Assembly (NCBI GenBank): GCA_038373865.1
Contig: JAXGGA010005812.1
Span: 1-64,000, forward strand
Source: Uloborus plumipes
Taxonomy: Eukaryota > Arthropoda > Arachnida > Araneae > Uloboridae
DNA: 64,000 bases
Reading direction: 5' to 3'
In this document: positions 47,066 to 58,789 of the stretch, in pieces
Position numbering within the stretch: position 1 is the stretch's first letter
Layout of the letters: each line of letters opens with the position of its first letter
Made by a program: the position numbers and the translations under genes
Notes under the pieces: generated by a model
The model's input: the letters and a program-made list of their open reading frames with translations, nothing else
Told to the model about the DNA's origin: nothing
Database searches by the model: none

Positions 47066-50000
47066 GTTTCTTAATGCTCTCATTTTTTGATGTTTTAGCA
47101 TTATTAATATTTTTTTCTTTTCTTCTTTTTTTAAAAGTTTGATACTTTTATTTTAAAAACATTTAAATTTTTTTATACTTTGAACCAAATTTCCTTAAAA
47201 GGAAAAGAAATATATGTAGAGTGATGTAGAAAAACTTCAGATTGTGTATCTTTTGATTTTAAATTCAATCTATCGGATAATATTGATGTAGAAAGAAGAT
47301 TTTCTTGCTTTAAGAGTTTTCTTCTATGTAAAAGCCAATCTGACTATGAAATTATCAAGCATTTTCTTTTCCAATATTTTCATTTTTTGGAGATCATAAC
47401 TGAAAATTAAGCAATTTGTATGTATTTATTCATTTTTATGCATAAATTCATTATGTTAATCATAACTTCAGTTTGTTAAAGCAATATATCCAGAGTATTT
47501 TTTTTTTTTTGAATTTACAAAGCATGCTATATCACTTGGAAAAGAAAAAAAGTTGATGATGCCTGGTGTACAGCCAGCTGGGTCGATTTGTATTGCCTGT
47601 TATTTTGTTTAATGTGAAGAATCATGCAGCATGATTGTCATGAAAACTTCAAAGCTATGTTCATAAATAAGTTTTTGAAGAAGTTGCATCTCATAAAAGA
47701 AGAACTAAGTAATAGCAACATTATTAGTTTTTAATTTTGTTTCTTAATGCTCTCATTTTTTGATGTTTTAGCATTATTAATATTTTTTTCTTTTCTTCTT
47801 TTTTTAAAAGTTTGATACTTTTATTTTAAAAACATTTAAATTTTTTTATACTTTGAACCAAATTTCCTTAAAAAGAAAAGAAATATATGTAGAGTGATGT
47901 AGAAAAACTTCAGATTGTGTATCTTTTGATTTTAAATTCAATCTATCGGATAATATTGATGTAGAAAGAAGATTTTCTTGCTTTAAGAGTTTTCTTCTAT
48001 GTAAAAGCCAATCTGACTATGAAATTATCAAGCATTTTCTTTTCCAATATTTTCATTTTTTGGAGATCATAACTGAAAATTAAGCAATTTGTATGTATTT
48101 ATTCATTTTTATGCATAAATTCATTATGTTAATCATAACTTCAGTTTGTTAAAGCAATATATCCAGAGTATTTTTTTTTTTTGAATTTACAAAGCATGCT
48201 ATATCACTTGGAAAAGAAAAAAAGTTGATGATGCCTGGTGTACAGCCAGCTGGGTCGATTTGTATTGCCTGTTATTTTGTTTAATGTGAAGAATCATGCA
48301 GCATGATTGTCATGAAAACTTCAAAGCTATGTTCATAAATAAGTTTTTGAAGAAGTTGCATCTCATAAAAGAAGAACTAAGTAATAGCAACATTATTAGT
48401 TTTTAATTTTGTTTCTTAATGCTCTCATTTTTTGATGTTTTAGCATTATTAATATTTTTTTCTTTTCTTCTTTTTTTAAAAGTTTGATACTTTTATTTTA
48501 AAAACATTTAAATTTTTTTATACTTTGAACCAAATTTCCTTAAAAAGAAAAGAAATATATGTAGAGTGATGTAGAAAAACTTCAGATTGTGTATCTTTTG
48601 ATTTTAAATTCAATCTATCGGATAATATTGATGTAGAAAGAAGATTTTCTTGCTTTAAGAGTTTTCTTCTATGTAAAAGCCAATCTGACTATGAAATTAT
48701 CAAGCATTTTCTTTTCCAATATTTTCATTTTTTGGAGATCATAACTGAAAATTAAGCAATTTGTATGTATTTATTCATTTTTATGCATAAATTCATTATG
48801 TTAATCATAACTTCAGTTTGTTAAAGCAATATATCCAGAGTATTTTTTTTTTTTTGAATTTACAAAGCATGCTATATCACTTGGAAAAGAAAAAAAGTTG
48901 ATGATGCCTGGTGTACAGCCAGCTGGGTCGATTTGTATTGCCTGTTATTTTGTTTAATGTGAAGAATCATGCAGCATGATTGTCATGAAAACTTCAAAGC
49001 TATGTTCATAAATAAGTTTTTGAAGAAGTTGCATCTCATAAAAGAAGAACTAAGTAATAGCAACATTATTAGTTTTTAATTTTGTTTCTTAATGCTCTCA
49101 TTTTTTGATGTTTTAGCATTATTAATATTTTTTTCTTTTCTTCTTTTTTTAAAAGTTTGATACTTTTATTTTAAAAACATTTAAATTTTTTTATACTTTG
49201 AACCAAATTTCCTTAAAAAGAAAAGAAATATATGTAGAGTGATGTAGAAAAACTTCAGATTGTGTATCTTTTGATTTTAAATTCAATCTATCGGATAATA
49301 TTGATGTAGAAAGAAGATTTTCTTGCTTTAAGAGTTTTCTTCTATGTAAAAGCCAATCTGACTATGAAATTATCAAGCATTTTCTTTTCCAATATTTTCA
49401 TTTTTTGGAGATCATAACTGAAAATTAAGCAATTTGTATGTATTTATTCATTTTTATGCATAAATTCATTATGTTAATCATAACTTCAGTTTGTTAAAGC
49501 AATATATCCAGAGTATTTTTTTTTTTGAATTTACAAAGCATGCTATATCACTTGGAAAAGAAAAAAAGTTGATGATGCCTGGTGTACAGCCAGCTGGGTC
49601 GATTTGTATTGCCTGTTATTTTGTTTAATGTGAAGAATCATGCAGCATGATTGTCATGAAAACTTCAAAGCTATGTTCATAAATAAGTTTTTGAAGAAGT
49701 TGCATCTCATAAAAGAAGAACTAAGTAATAGCAACATTATTAGTTTTTAATTTTGTTTCTTAATGCTCTCATTTTTTGATGTTTTAGCATTATTAATATT
49801 TTTTTCTTTTCTTCTTTTTTTAAAAGTTTGATACTTTTATTTTAAAAACATTTAAATTTTTTTATACTTTGAACCAAATTTCCTTAAAAAGAAAAGAAAT
49901 ATATGTAGAGTGATGTAGAAAAACTTCAGATTGTGTATCTTTTGATTTTAAATTCAATCTATCGGATAATATTGATGTAGAAAGAAGATTTTCTTGCTTT

Positions 50001-50426
50001 AAGAGTTTTCTTCTATGTAAAAGCCAATCTGACTATGAAATTATCAAGCATTTTCTTTTCCAATATTTTCATTTTTTGGAGATCATAACTGAAAATTAAG
50101 CAATTTGTATGTATTTATTCATTTTTATGCATAAATTCATTATGTTAATCATAACTTCAGTTTGTTAAAGCAATATATCCAGAGTATTTTTTTTTTTTGA
50201 ATTTACAAAGCATGCTATATCACTTGGAAAAGAAAAAAAGTTGATGATGCCTGGTGTACAGCCAGCTGGGTCGATTTGTATTGCCTGTTATTTTGTTTAA
50301 TGTGAAGAATCATGCAGCATGATTGTCATGAAAACTTCAAAGCTATGTTCATAAATAAGTTTTTGAAGAAGTTGCATCTCATAAAAGAAGAACTAAGTAA
50401 TAGCAACATTATTAGTTTTTAATTTT
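47066..50426 (+). repeat. Five near-identical tandem copies of a ~672-bp unit
   Basis: Units start (GTTTCTTAATGCTC) at 47066, 47739, 48411, 49084 and 49755, with lengths 671-673 bp and an end at about 50426. Differences are almost confined to a T run before GAATTTACAAAGC and a single base near the start of the array (TTAAAAGG versus TTAAAAAG). Each unit encodes LSDNIDVERRFSCFKSFLL followed by a short helix-like tail and a stop, resembling the C-terminal dimerisation region of hAT transposases (consensus-like VDVERSFS.YK). The homogeneity implies very recent amplification or a copy-number assembly artefact. Confidence 0.9.
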
Positions 50427-50762
50427 ACTAAGTTTGCTATGTTTTCCAGTCTTCTTTAAATTTTTAAAAATATTTTGTAATTTCATGTGTCTTAGCCTAT
50501 GTCGATCATTTTAATATGAAATACGGCACAAAAAGAATGGACACAGATGTAGACATTGTTTTCGTCAGTTTGAACTGTATTGTATTTCAACTTGTTTTCC
50601 TTCAAATGTTCAAACCCAACCTGTTTAACACATTTAATTAATGTTTTCTCAATTTGTCCCAAAATGTCAGTCCCTCCCCCCTTATTTTCCTCTATTCAAG
50701 ATTTGTTTCATGTTACAACTACGTATTGTCAACCTAGTTTAAGAAAAATGGATAGATATATA
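50427..50762. other. AT-rich spacer
   Basis: Ends with TA (50761-50762) flanking the next element. A 62-codon ORF here (50580-50768) has no recognisable features. Confidence 0.4.
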
Positions 50763-50941
50763 CAGTAGCTCCTCGTAACATCGTGCCTTGTTATATCGCT
50801 CATTTGGATATATTGTGCATTTCCTTTGTCCCGCCCCCCCCTCCAAAAAAAATGTTGCTTCACACTTGACATTACAGAGGGAAAAAAATATATTTCTCAG
50901 ATGTTTTTCCCCTTTATTAATTTATGAACAAAACTCATGTG

Positions 50942-51310
50942 CCGGACACCTTGTCTAGTGGTCAGAGCAGTTTGACCCAGATGGAGGGGGTCTCGGGTTG
51001 GCGTCCTGGCTCGGATCGAGGAAAGTACCACAGCAGGGATGTACTTTCTCTCCCCTGTCGTTTCTTTGTGCAAATGTGTTGTTGTGTTGTGCATTTTTGC
51101 CCACCCTATAAACGGGTCCCTGTGGCATTGTGTGTACTGTGCGTGATTGCCCACCCTATAAACGGGTCCCTGTGGCATTGTGTGTACTGTGGAAGTCAGA
51201 CTTCACCGAATTATGGTACAGTTGGAAAAGTGAAGCAGCATACCCCAAGTTGCCAGCTTGGCTGGCGCAAGATAACAACAAACTGGCGTGTGTGTTTCCG
51301 TGCATTTAAC
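50942..51310 (+). mobile_element. tRNA-derived SINE-like sequence inside the Tigger-like MITE
   Basis: The head GGACACCTTGTCTAGTGG has an A-box-like TGTCTAGTGG (50952-50961), followed 35 bp later by a B-box-like GGTTGGCGTCC (50997-51007). This spacing fits an internal RNA polymerase III promoter from a tRNA. The sequence is much GC-richer than the element around it. The body contains a ~50-bp tandem duplication. Clean flanking duplications were not identified, so the exact ends are uncertain. Confidence 0.45.
51091..51190. repeat. ~50-bp tandem duplication
   Basis: TTGCCCACCCTATAAACGGG followed by TCCCTGTGGCATTGTGTGTACTGT in part occurs twice in succession with one small difference between the copies. 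Confidence 0.8.
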
Positions 51311-51594
51311 TAGTTGTAGCATAAGCTGCAATTTTCAATTTGTATTCCACAGTAAAACCATGGAAACATTAAAAATTATTATTTTAATTTTAAAAGAAAA
51401 ATTGATAGCATATTTCTAGCTTGATAAAAATTGTCTTTGTATGATAGTTAATTCATTTTTGTAACTACACAAGTCCTTAATTAGTGCATTAATTGTTTTG
51501 TCCTTTTTATGACCTCTGTTATATCAGGTTTTCAGATAGATCGCGTTTTTTTTTTGGTCTCCCAAAAAGCACGATATAACGAGGGGTTACTGTA

Positions 51595-52014
51595 CTTTAC
51601 TTAAAATTCCTAATACGCTCGCTTACACATTTTTCTTGTGGATGTGAGGACATTTTTTTGTTTGTTAAAAACATATTTTAGCATTTTTTAAGTTCGAATA
51701 TGAAGAACCCAGTGTACAATCTAAAAGTAAAGTACATATTCTTGTATACTGCAGTACATATTGCTACAATGTTCAATTGTAACTGATTGCTTAACTATAT
51801 GTAATAAACGTACGAATGCAAATACATTTGTATTTATTTGCCTTCAGCTGAAAGTTACGATACAAAACTTTACTTACAATCTAATTAATTTTTTCATTAT
51901 AATGAACTATACTGCAGTAATATACAGATTATAATAGCCAAAATTAGGTTTGGGCATTTTGCCGGTAAAATGGTATTCTTGCTGGGACGGTGGTAAAATG
52001 ATTAGTTATCAAAA
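51595..52014. other. AT-rich spacer
   Basis: No supported feature. Confidence 0.4.
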
Positions 52015-52018
52015 ATAT

Positions 52019-52660
52019 TGTAACGATTCCGTAGCACCTTCAACTTTCTTTAAATGAGCATTCCAATCTTGAGGAAGTAACTATAAATTTATTTACAAGA
52101 ATGTACACATTTACAATAGGAGCAGGAAACAATTGCTAAACATCCAGCAATTAGGTAGCAAACAGTACACTGTACTCTCAACAGTAACTCAGCACCACAT
52201 ATCTAACGTGAACAGTAATTAAGGAAATTACAAAAGCAAAACAACCATTCGTCCGAGCGAATAAAACGAGTCTCCCAGACATCAAATCTGAAAAGAACTA
52301 ACTGTGTTCAAGGCTGTTGGACAGCTATTTATACTCGGAAGGAAATTTCTACAACATTCTAGCAAAATCTGGAGTGTTTTGTTCATTCACAAAATTAAAT
52401 AATCCATTCAAGAAAATTCTAGTGATAAAAAGAAAAACCCACGGTATTACAACTCAGCGCAAAAATGTCTTCATGCTTCTTAAATGTAGGGTAAGTGCAA
52501 AAACTACAAAATTTTACAGGGTCGGTATACTAATGGTAAAAGTAATATCTTCAGATACTTTTACAACATGTCGCCTGATAAAACCAAAACTAGTGACCCC
52601 CAAGAGCAATTAAAAAATGGTGAAAGGCAGGAAAAACAACTATTTACAAGATTTGTAACA
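52019..52660. mobile_element. Solo LTR, 642 bp, TG...CA with ATAT target duplication
   Basis: It starts TGTAACGATTCC and ends TTTGTAACA, flanked by ATAT at 52015-52018 and 52661-52664. There is a TATA-like TATTTATAC at 52323 and AATAAA at 52260. No internal retroelement sequence or second LTR is present in the window. It is therefore the product of LTR-LTR recombination, consistent with a Gypsy-type element. The ORF at 52317-52613 overlaps it and is not supported. Confidence 0.65.
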
Positions 52661-53234
52661 ATATACTAAAATAAATGTAACTTTGCAAGCAATACAAATG
52701 GGCAATTCCACGGTAACTTACGTTACATTTTGACCAACTCTTATGCAGTTAACTCCTTAGTACAGACAAATATTGTTATAAAAACCTTGTACAAAAGCAT
52801 TCAGTGAAAATGCCAGTCAAAAGCAAAATAAAAATGCAAAAATATTCGATGCACTTAAATTTTACAAAATTTAGCAGTCAAAAATACGGCAGTAACTTAC
52901 GTTACACAAAAAGGAAACGGCATAATATGAAAATTGGTTCTAAGGCAAATTTCTGCTCTATTATAGCTGTTTTCTTGTTTGAAGTATAATTTATCAGTTT
53001 CTTATAATATTTAGGAATTTTCATAAATTTAAAATTTTATTTTAAAAATTGAATTTTATGAGAATTTTTAACTGGGTAACTTACGTTACAGTAACTTAAG
53101 TTACAAAATTCACTTACAAGCATTTATTTATTACAAAAACTAATGAATGAAAATTACACCTTAGTTTAGATCAAAATACTGAAAATTACCAATTATGAGT
53201 TAAATTTACAGAAATTTAATGCCAAACTCAATGA

Positions 53235-53510
53235 TCAATCAAAAATATTACAAAACATAAGATTTTTAAATGCATAATGGCCGCTGGTATTAACAAGTTC
53301 AGGTAATTCTATTTTCGAATCATATTTTCTCTTATAATAAATTTCCTCTGTCGTTTCTGGCCATTTCTGACTGGTTCCAACAGCAGCCATTACTTTTACT
53401 TTAAACTCGTTTTCTTCAATAATCGTCACAACTCAAGGATACAATGTATTTTCGTACTTCACCACACACCAGTCACCAGCTTTTATCTCTGTTTTTTCTT
53501 CTTGTTCCTT
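53235..53510 (-). pseudogene. C-terminal fragment of a transposon protein (GDWCVVKY...YP*VVTIIEE motif)
   Basis: On the minus strand from about 53510 the frame reads IKAGDWCVVKYENTLYP, then an in-frame stop, then VVTIIEENEFKVKVMAAVG and SQKWPE, and ends near LPELVNTSGHYAFKN. The pattern G.WV.VKY....YPG.V......KV.VM resembles the C-terminal module of transposon-encoded proteins in invertebrates. The stop inside the motif shows it is dead. The N-terminal part is not recognisable here. Confidence 0.45.
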
Positions 53511-54119
53511 AAAATACTAACTAAACGAAACCCTACATTTTGTTCATTTCTGGTTCTTAAATGGTCATTGTGAATGTGCTGATCTTCAGAAATTTTTTTG
53601 ATACATTTTGCTTTTTCTAACATATTTCAATACTATCAAGAGTGACTATTATTTATGAATCTGTAATATCCACATGACTTTTCTTATACCCCTTCTACAG
53701 CGCATCTTTTCTGCAGAGTTCAGTGGCATTTTAATGCGAAACAAAATATATTTCAATTGAAAGAGATAAACTATTTTTATATTTGTTTTTTCCAAAACAT
53801 ATTTGATAACTTTAAATCATAACAGAAGTCATTTTTGAATAATTCATAGTACATTACCTGCTAAATATTCTGAATGCAGTGATATTGTTTAAAGAGAATT
53901 AATATCTTAATAGCCAAAAAGAAGCATGTAATTTATAATAAAGGTGTATTGTAATCTTATTAAAAAACAGACATTTTAAGAAATATGAGTAATCTAAATT
54001 AAGTAAATACAGTAGTACAAATAAAAGAATTATTGAATAAATTACTTCTATTAACCACATAGGTTTTATTTACAATTTGCTTTATTTCGAAACACAAGTA
54101 TTGAACTTCTACTAAGGTA

Positions 54120-55407
54120 CCGTAAAATGGGGTGTATAGGAACAGCGGGGTCAATCGGAACAAAACTTCCCGAGCGTACAAAGAAATTCTTCATAAATAA
54201 ACTATTGGGTATTTTTCGCCATGAATTTTTTTTTAGAAAGTTAAGATCATAGGAAGTAGGAAAAAATTACTTTTGTCAATCTGGCAACGCTACTGGCTTC
54301 TAAGGAGGGCTGCAAGTGGAATGCTAGAAAACATCACATTTTCATAGACAACAAAACTTCATATGCAAGGACAAACCTTCTTATATTTAAAAGCTAAGAG
54401 TGGTATGTTTCAATTATACGTGTATCTGAACAACAGAATACCACATTAGAATTTACATTTTTTATAAATTGTGTCATAAAAATGAAGAATTCTGAAAAAT
54501 GCCATAGGAAAAAAAAATGCGGGGTGAATCGGAACACTTAGTTCTGTTGTTCCAATTCAAACTTATTTGACGGAAACTGTTTGAAAAATCAAGATTCTAA
54601 CCCCAATTCTTCTAATCAAGATAAGGACAAGGATTTATTACTGTTTATCCTTTCTCGTGAGCAACTAGATCTTGAAATGACAAACAGTTGCAGATTTCAA
54701 AAGATTTTTTCTCCAGGAGACTTCTTTTTACTTAAAATACGAGGGGGAAAGTCATATAGACTCTATGTAGTAAAAGTCCAGGACACAGACAGTGATGAAT
54801 AAGCGAAAAAATCTTTCAGGACAATTCCCGAAACCCAGAGATTTTAAGAAACTAAAGAAAAGGCAGAGTTCATCCCAGGAGATGTTATGAAAAAAACGTA
54901 AGACGAGACACAATTGCTAGTTTTAAGGACTAGTACATATTTGTGGGCGACATGAGTGACTTCAATTCATGTTAAAGCTTTGTATTTTAATTCAAAAGCA
55001 TTTCTTAAAATTACTTTTCATTTTTCATAAGTTCAAAATTATTTTGAATTTTGGAAAATTATAAACGTTTACTGGTATTGAAATTATACATTTATTTGAC
55101 AGTAATTATCTGTTCTTATTCTCCCCATCAATATTACTCATGTTTGTGAGACTTATTACAGGTAAAATTGAAAAAAAAATAAATTATTTAACATGTGTTC
55201 CGATTGACCCCTATCAGCGGGGTGATTCGGAACACCCATAATTTCCTATACATTTTAATAATAACTGTTCAAAATGTTTTGTCTTTGCTTGGAATATCAA
55301 AAGTAAAGCCGAAGTTTTTACCCAAAAAATCAAATTAAAAAAACATCTTTTAACCGCTTTTTTTACAATCAAAGCTGAAAAGTGTTCCGATTCACCCCAT
55401 TTTACGG
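54120..55407. mobile_element. TA-flanked element with iterated GGGGTGAATCGGAACA phrase
   Basis: The TIR is CCGTAAAATGGGGTG with its complement at 55393-55407, and TA lies at 54118-54119 and 55408-55409. The phrase GGGGTSAATCGGAACA or its complement recurs at 54149, 54521, 55196, 55219 and 55382. An ORF (54581-54802) includes SPGDFFLLKIRGGKSYRLYV, like a transposon C-terminal module. It is inserted in the 52700-57579 element. Confidence 0.75.
54581..54802 (+). pseudogene. Short transposon-protein fragment (PGDFFLLKIRGGKSYRLYVV)
   Basis: This is a 73-residue plus-strand fragment that begins without an upstream homologous part. It has a GDFFLLK...YRLYVVKVQDTD segment comparable to GDWCVVKY...YP.VVTIIEE in the host element at 53500. 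This suggests that both families encode the same kind of C-terminal module. It is too short and isolated to be functional. Confidence 0.35.
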
Positions 55408-55540
55408 TAACTTACGTTATCTGCATATGTGGGTAACTTATGTTACACGTTTTGATTGTAGCACAAAAAGTTAAATAAACAATATTCAAAAGAAAAGTAC
55501 TGTTATTTGCTTAGTACACATCTATGAGATAGAAAATATA

Positions 55541-57141
55541 GGGTGAGTTCTGGTAAGTGCGTACCCTTTTTTTCAAAGTTCATGTTCTCAAGGATGCTGC
55601 TCTGTTGAAAAATCTTGTACACTCACAATTTTTTTTTAGTTTTCTTTCCAGATCCTTTACTAAGATTTTCAAGCATATAATATGTCAAATAAACCATAAG
55701 CATAGGTTTTGTGACCTGGTTTATGACACCTATTCTAAGGTACGCACTTTCCCTACCTATCGGGGTAAGTGCGTCCACCTTAAATTATGTGAATATGAAC
55801 AGGAAAAAACTTCTGGCACATATTAAATATGTTAGGTAGTTGCCTTAGGATAGTTCCTAATACTAAAGATCAGTACTTGCTTGCATGGATGAAACGTAAT
55901 CAGTGATATCCCACGTGTCTTACGAACAACTGTGATTTGAAGATTGAGAGTGTTGTGTCTGTGATTCTTCCTTTGTCCTTTTAATACGACCAAGTGAGCA
56001 AATGTAAGTTGTTTTTATTTAGTAATAATCACTTATAGTCTACATAGTTTATTATAGTTTAATACATTAATCAGTCTGTATTTAAGCCAGGGTTCGCACT
56101 TACCCCTTCTTAAATGTAAGATGAGACATGCGCGTCCAATAGCGTTGTTGTAAGTGCGTACCCCAATGATTTTCTTTAATTCTATTTGTATGGTAGATCG
56201 TTAGGTGACCTAAGTGAACAATTCGTTTTTTTTCGAATAAATACGGTTTTAAAATATTTTTCTTATTAGAATCAGCAGCAGTAAGAAAAAACACAAAATA
56301 AAGAGCAAAAAAAAATAATTGATCATTATATGATATTTGTACTTTTTTTCCTTGTACATTGAAATAGTTTTTCACAAGGTGTTCTTAATTTTCTTAAATA
56401 TAATTTATTCATTACTCCACCTTCGTTTTTTGAATCAGTTGGTTCCTTATTTAGAGTTTCACTTAATTTCATTGCTTCATTTGTCATTCTCGTTTAAATT
56501 AAGGATAGCTTATGGTCGTTATTTTCAACGAAAAATTTACTGACATCTAAAAGCCAATATATTTCAGAGGTAATGCATAAAATTGAAATCTTATGCCGCA
56601 TTCAATGTAAATATAAATATTTGATAGAAATGACGTCGGATTTATAATCGGCTTATAAAAGAGTTATAAGCAAAATTAAAGGTGAATTACGAGAATCCGA
56701 TTTTCCACGTAATGATACACACTTGCCACATCATAATGGTACGCACTTACCCCAACCTCACTTTAAAGAAAGGGAAAGTGCGTACCGTCATATAAACAAA
56801 TTTTAGTTAGAGTATTTGATCAAAATACCCCATGTATGTTATTAGTAGCTATTACTCAAGAGAAACAACTTGCATTTCTTGACTTCAATTGCTTGGTATG
56901 AGTACAAGAGAAACTGAAACAAAACCTTCTCAATCTTTACTTTAGAGTTTTTTTGAAGACATTTAAGTTGTCTCTGATTGTGTTTCGTCTATTGAATCCT
57001 GGCCTGAATTCTACCTATTGAAATTATCATTAGACAGTTATCTAACATAGTCGATTAGTTGCAGAAGCCATTTCAGGACAGTGTTCATGTAATTCCCAGT
57101 GGACGCACTTACCCCGTGGACGCACTTACCAGAACTCACCC
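55541..57141. mobile_element. TA-flanked element with iterated GGGTAAGTGCGTACC phrase
   Basis: The TIR is GGGTGAGTTCTGGTAAGTGC and its complement, with TA at 55539-55540 and 57142-57143. GTAAGTGCGTACC, variants or complements occur at about 55552, 55739, 55764, 56095, 56151, 56739, 56774, 57104 and 57119. Two phrases are stacked at the right end. No ORF with recognisable character. Confidence 0.75.
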
Positions 57142-57583
57142 TAACATAGTTAACATTGTATTGCCCTTTCTTTATTTGCTGTAAAAACTTTAACATGTTT
57201 TTGGTAACTTACGTTACATAGAACAGTGCCTTTTTGAATTTGACATAAATCACTTAATTAAATTGAAAACACTTGTTTCATCAATTCACATTATTAATTT
57301 AAAGTGTAATAAACAACAATCTTCCTTTGTCACATTTATCTAATGGAAAAAATTGAAACTTATCAATGTTGAAAGTTTGACCATTTGCTTCACTGAAAAT
57401 AAAATACTCTAATACCAACTTCAAAGTATTGCCGAAACTAAAAAACTACATTCCTAACAAAAAACTGTTATAAATAAGAAACTTCTAACATTTTTAAACC
57501 AAAAAATATGCAGAACAGTTACAGTACTCGAGTTTAATTTTTTCAACGCTTTTCCACGCACACTTGCATGGAATTGCCCAAAT

Positions 57584-58185
57584 GAGAGTTAAATCAATTT
57601 GAAATTTCATCAATATCAATTTGATAATTACTATATTTTTGAATAATTCGTGAAACCAAAACTAAAAGTAGGACTGGCAAATATCTCAAAACTTCTTTTG
57701 TTGTTTTTCAGCGAATTTGCATTGAATATAAACAATTTGACCCCTCCCCCCTCCCAGAAAAATACAAAATGATGGGCTTGAAGGTAGACTAATGATACAG
57801 TACATACTAATATTTTATTTCTCTAAATTAATATTACGTTGACAGCATAGACGATCTTGCATGAACTCCCTTTTAAAAACTAAAGAATTTGTTTAAAGTT
57901 ACTATCACGAGAGCAGCCTGAATCTACCATCTACGGAGGAAGGGGGGGGGAGTATAATCGTTTTCACATGCATATAAAATTCTATATTGCCACTGGTAAT
58001 ATGTGTTAAAGCAAAAGGGTTTAGAACATTGGCTCTCCAGCCCCCCTTTGCTGCATCCCTTGTACGACTGTCACTAAATAGTTAATACTTTCAAATCAAA
58101 GTCAGTGACTTTTTTATTTATGTTCCCCCCCCCCTTTTATTCTACATTCATAGTGTTGAACAAAAAACATTTTACTAAGAGTAGG
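57584..58185. other. AT-rich spacer with homopolymer runs
   Basis: G run at 57943-57951 and C run near 58126. No gene. Confidence 0.4.
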
Positions 58186-58193
58186 TGTAATGC

Positions 58194-58370
58194 CAGGCCC
58201 GTCATTTAGGGGGGGGGGGCAGGGGGTTCAATTGCCCCCCCCCCCGACTTTGGGAAATCAATGTATTGGCATATAAGTGGGCGTGGTTTTTGCCCCTTTT
58301 TGGTAAATTTTACATTGTATATGCACCCTTTGCCCCCCCCCCCCTGTAAAAATTCGAAATGACGTCCCTG
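58194..58370. mobile_element. 177-bp hAT-type MITE with near-perfect 8-bp duplication
   Basis: The ends are CAGGCCCGTCATTTAGGGG and CGAAATGACGTCCCTG, flanked by TGTAATGC (58186-58193) and TGTTATGC (58371-58378). The interior is mostly G and C runs. Confidence 0.7.
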
Positions 58371-58378
58371 TGTTATGC

Positions 58379-58789
58379 TGTTAAGTTTCAAAATGCTAAA
58401 ACTTTTAATGAGTTAGTAAATTCCAGTAAACAACTAACTGTTTTTACCACTTCGGCAAAAACTGGGAAAAAGTATTTTTAGCGGAACGGTTTTTAAATGT
58501 TTTTTCCACCTACTGCAAAGCGGGCTTACCAATGGGTTCTGTTCTAGCTTTTTTAGTACATAAAAACATAACAGAAATTGTTAATATCATTTATTGTAAC
58601 TTTAAATAGTAATACAACATTTATAAAATGACAAGGTAGCAAATGAGCATTTCCTTGGAATGGATTACTTTAAAAATACAAAAGTCATTCATTACTCGTT
58701 ACATTTAAGATGCAATTTTAAAACAAATGAAAATATAACTGCAAACCAATAGCAATTTTGTTTTAGGTTTTCACGTCAACTCTAGATAT
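58379..58789. other. AT-rich spacer
   Basis: No feature seen. Confidence 0.4.

Larger units (their letters stand above)
50763..51592. mobile_element. Tigger/pogo-like MITE with TA duplication
   Basis: The ends are CAGTAGCTCCTCGTAACATC and ACGATATAACGAGGGGTTAC followed by TG, with TA at 50761-50762 and 51593-51594. CAGTANCYCCTCGTTATATCG-type termini are typical of pogo/Tigger elements. It carries no transposase and has acquired a SINE-like insertion. Confidence 0.65.
52700..57579. mobile_element. Composite element with TIR GGGCAATTCCA, 4-bp duplication AAAT, and repeated GTAACTTACGTTAC
   Basis: The ends are GGGCAATTCCACGG and CATGGAATTGCCC, flanked by AAAT at 52696-52699 and 57580-57583. GTAACTTACGTTAC or close variants occur at 52713, 52893, 53072, 53086, 55407, 55433 and 57204. 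Two TA-flanked elements (54120-55407 and 55541-57141) inserted later. A decayed minus-strand coding fragment lies at 53235-53510. Confidence 0.65.

Noticed and set aside
47066..50426. CRISPR-like array
   Set aside because: Units are ~672 bp direct repeats with no spacers, in a eukaryotic genome.
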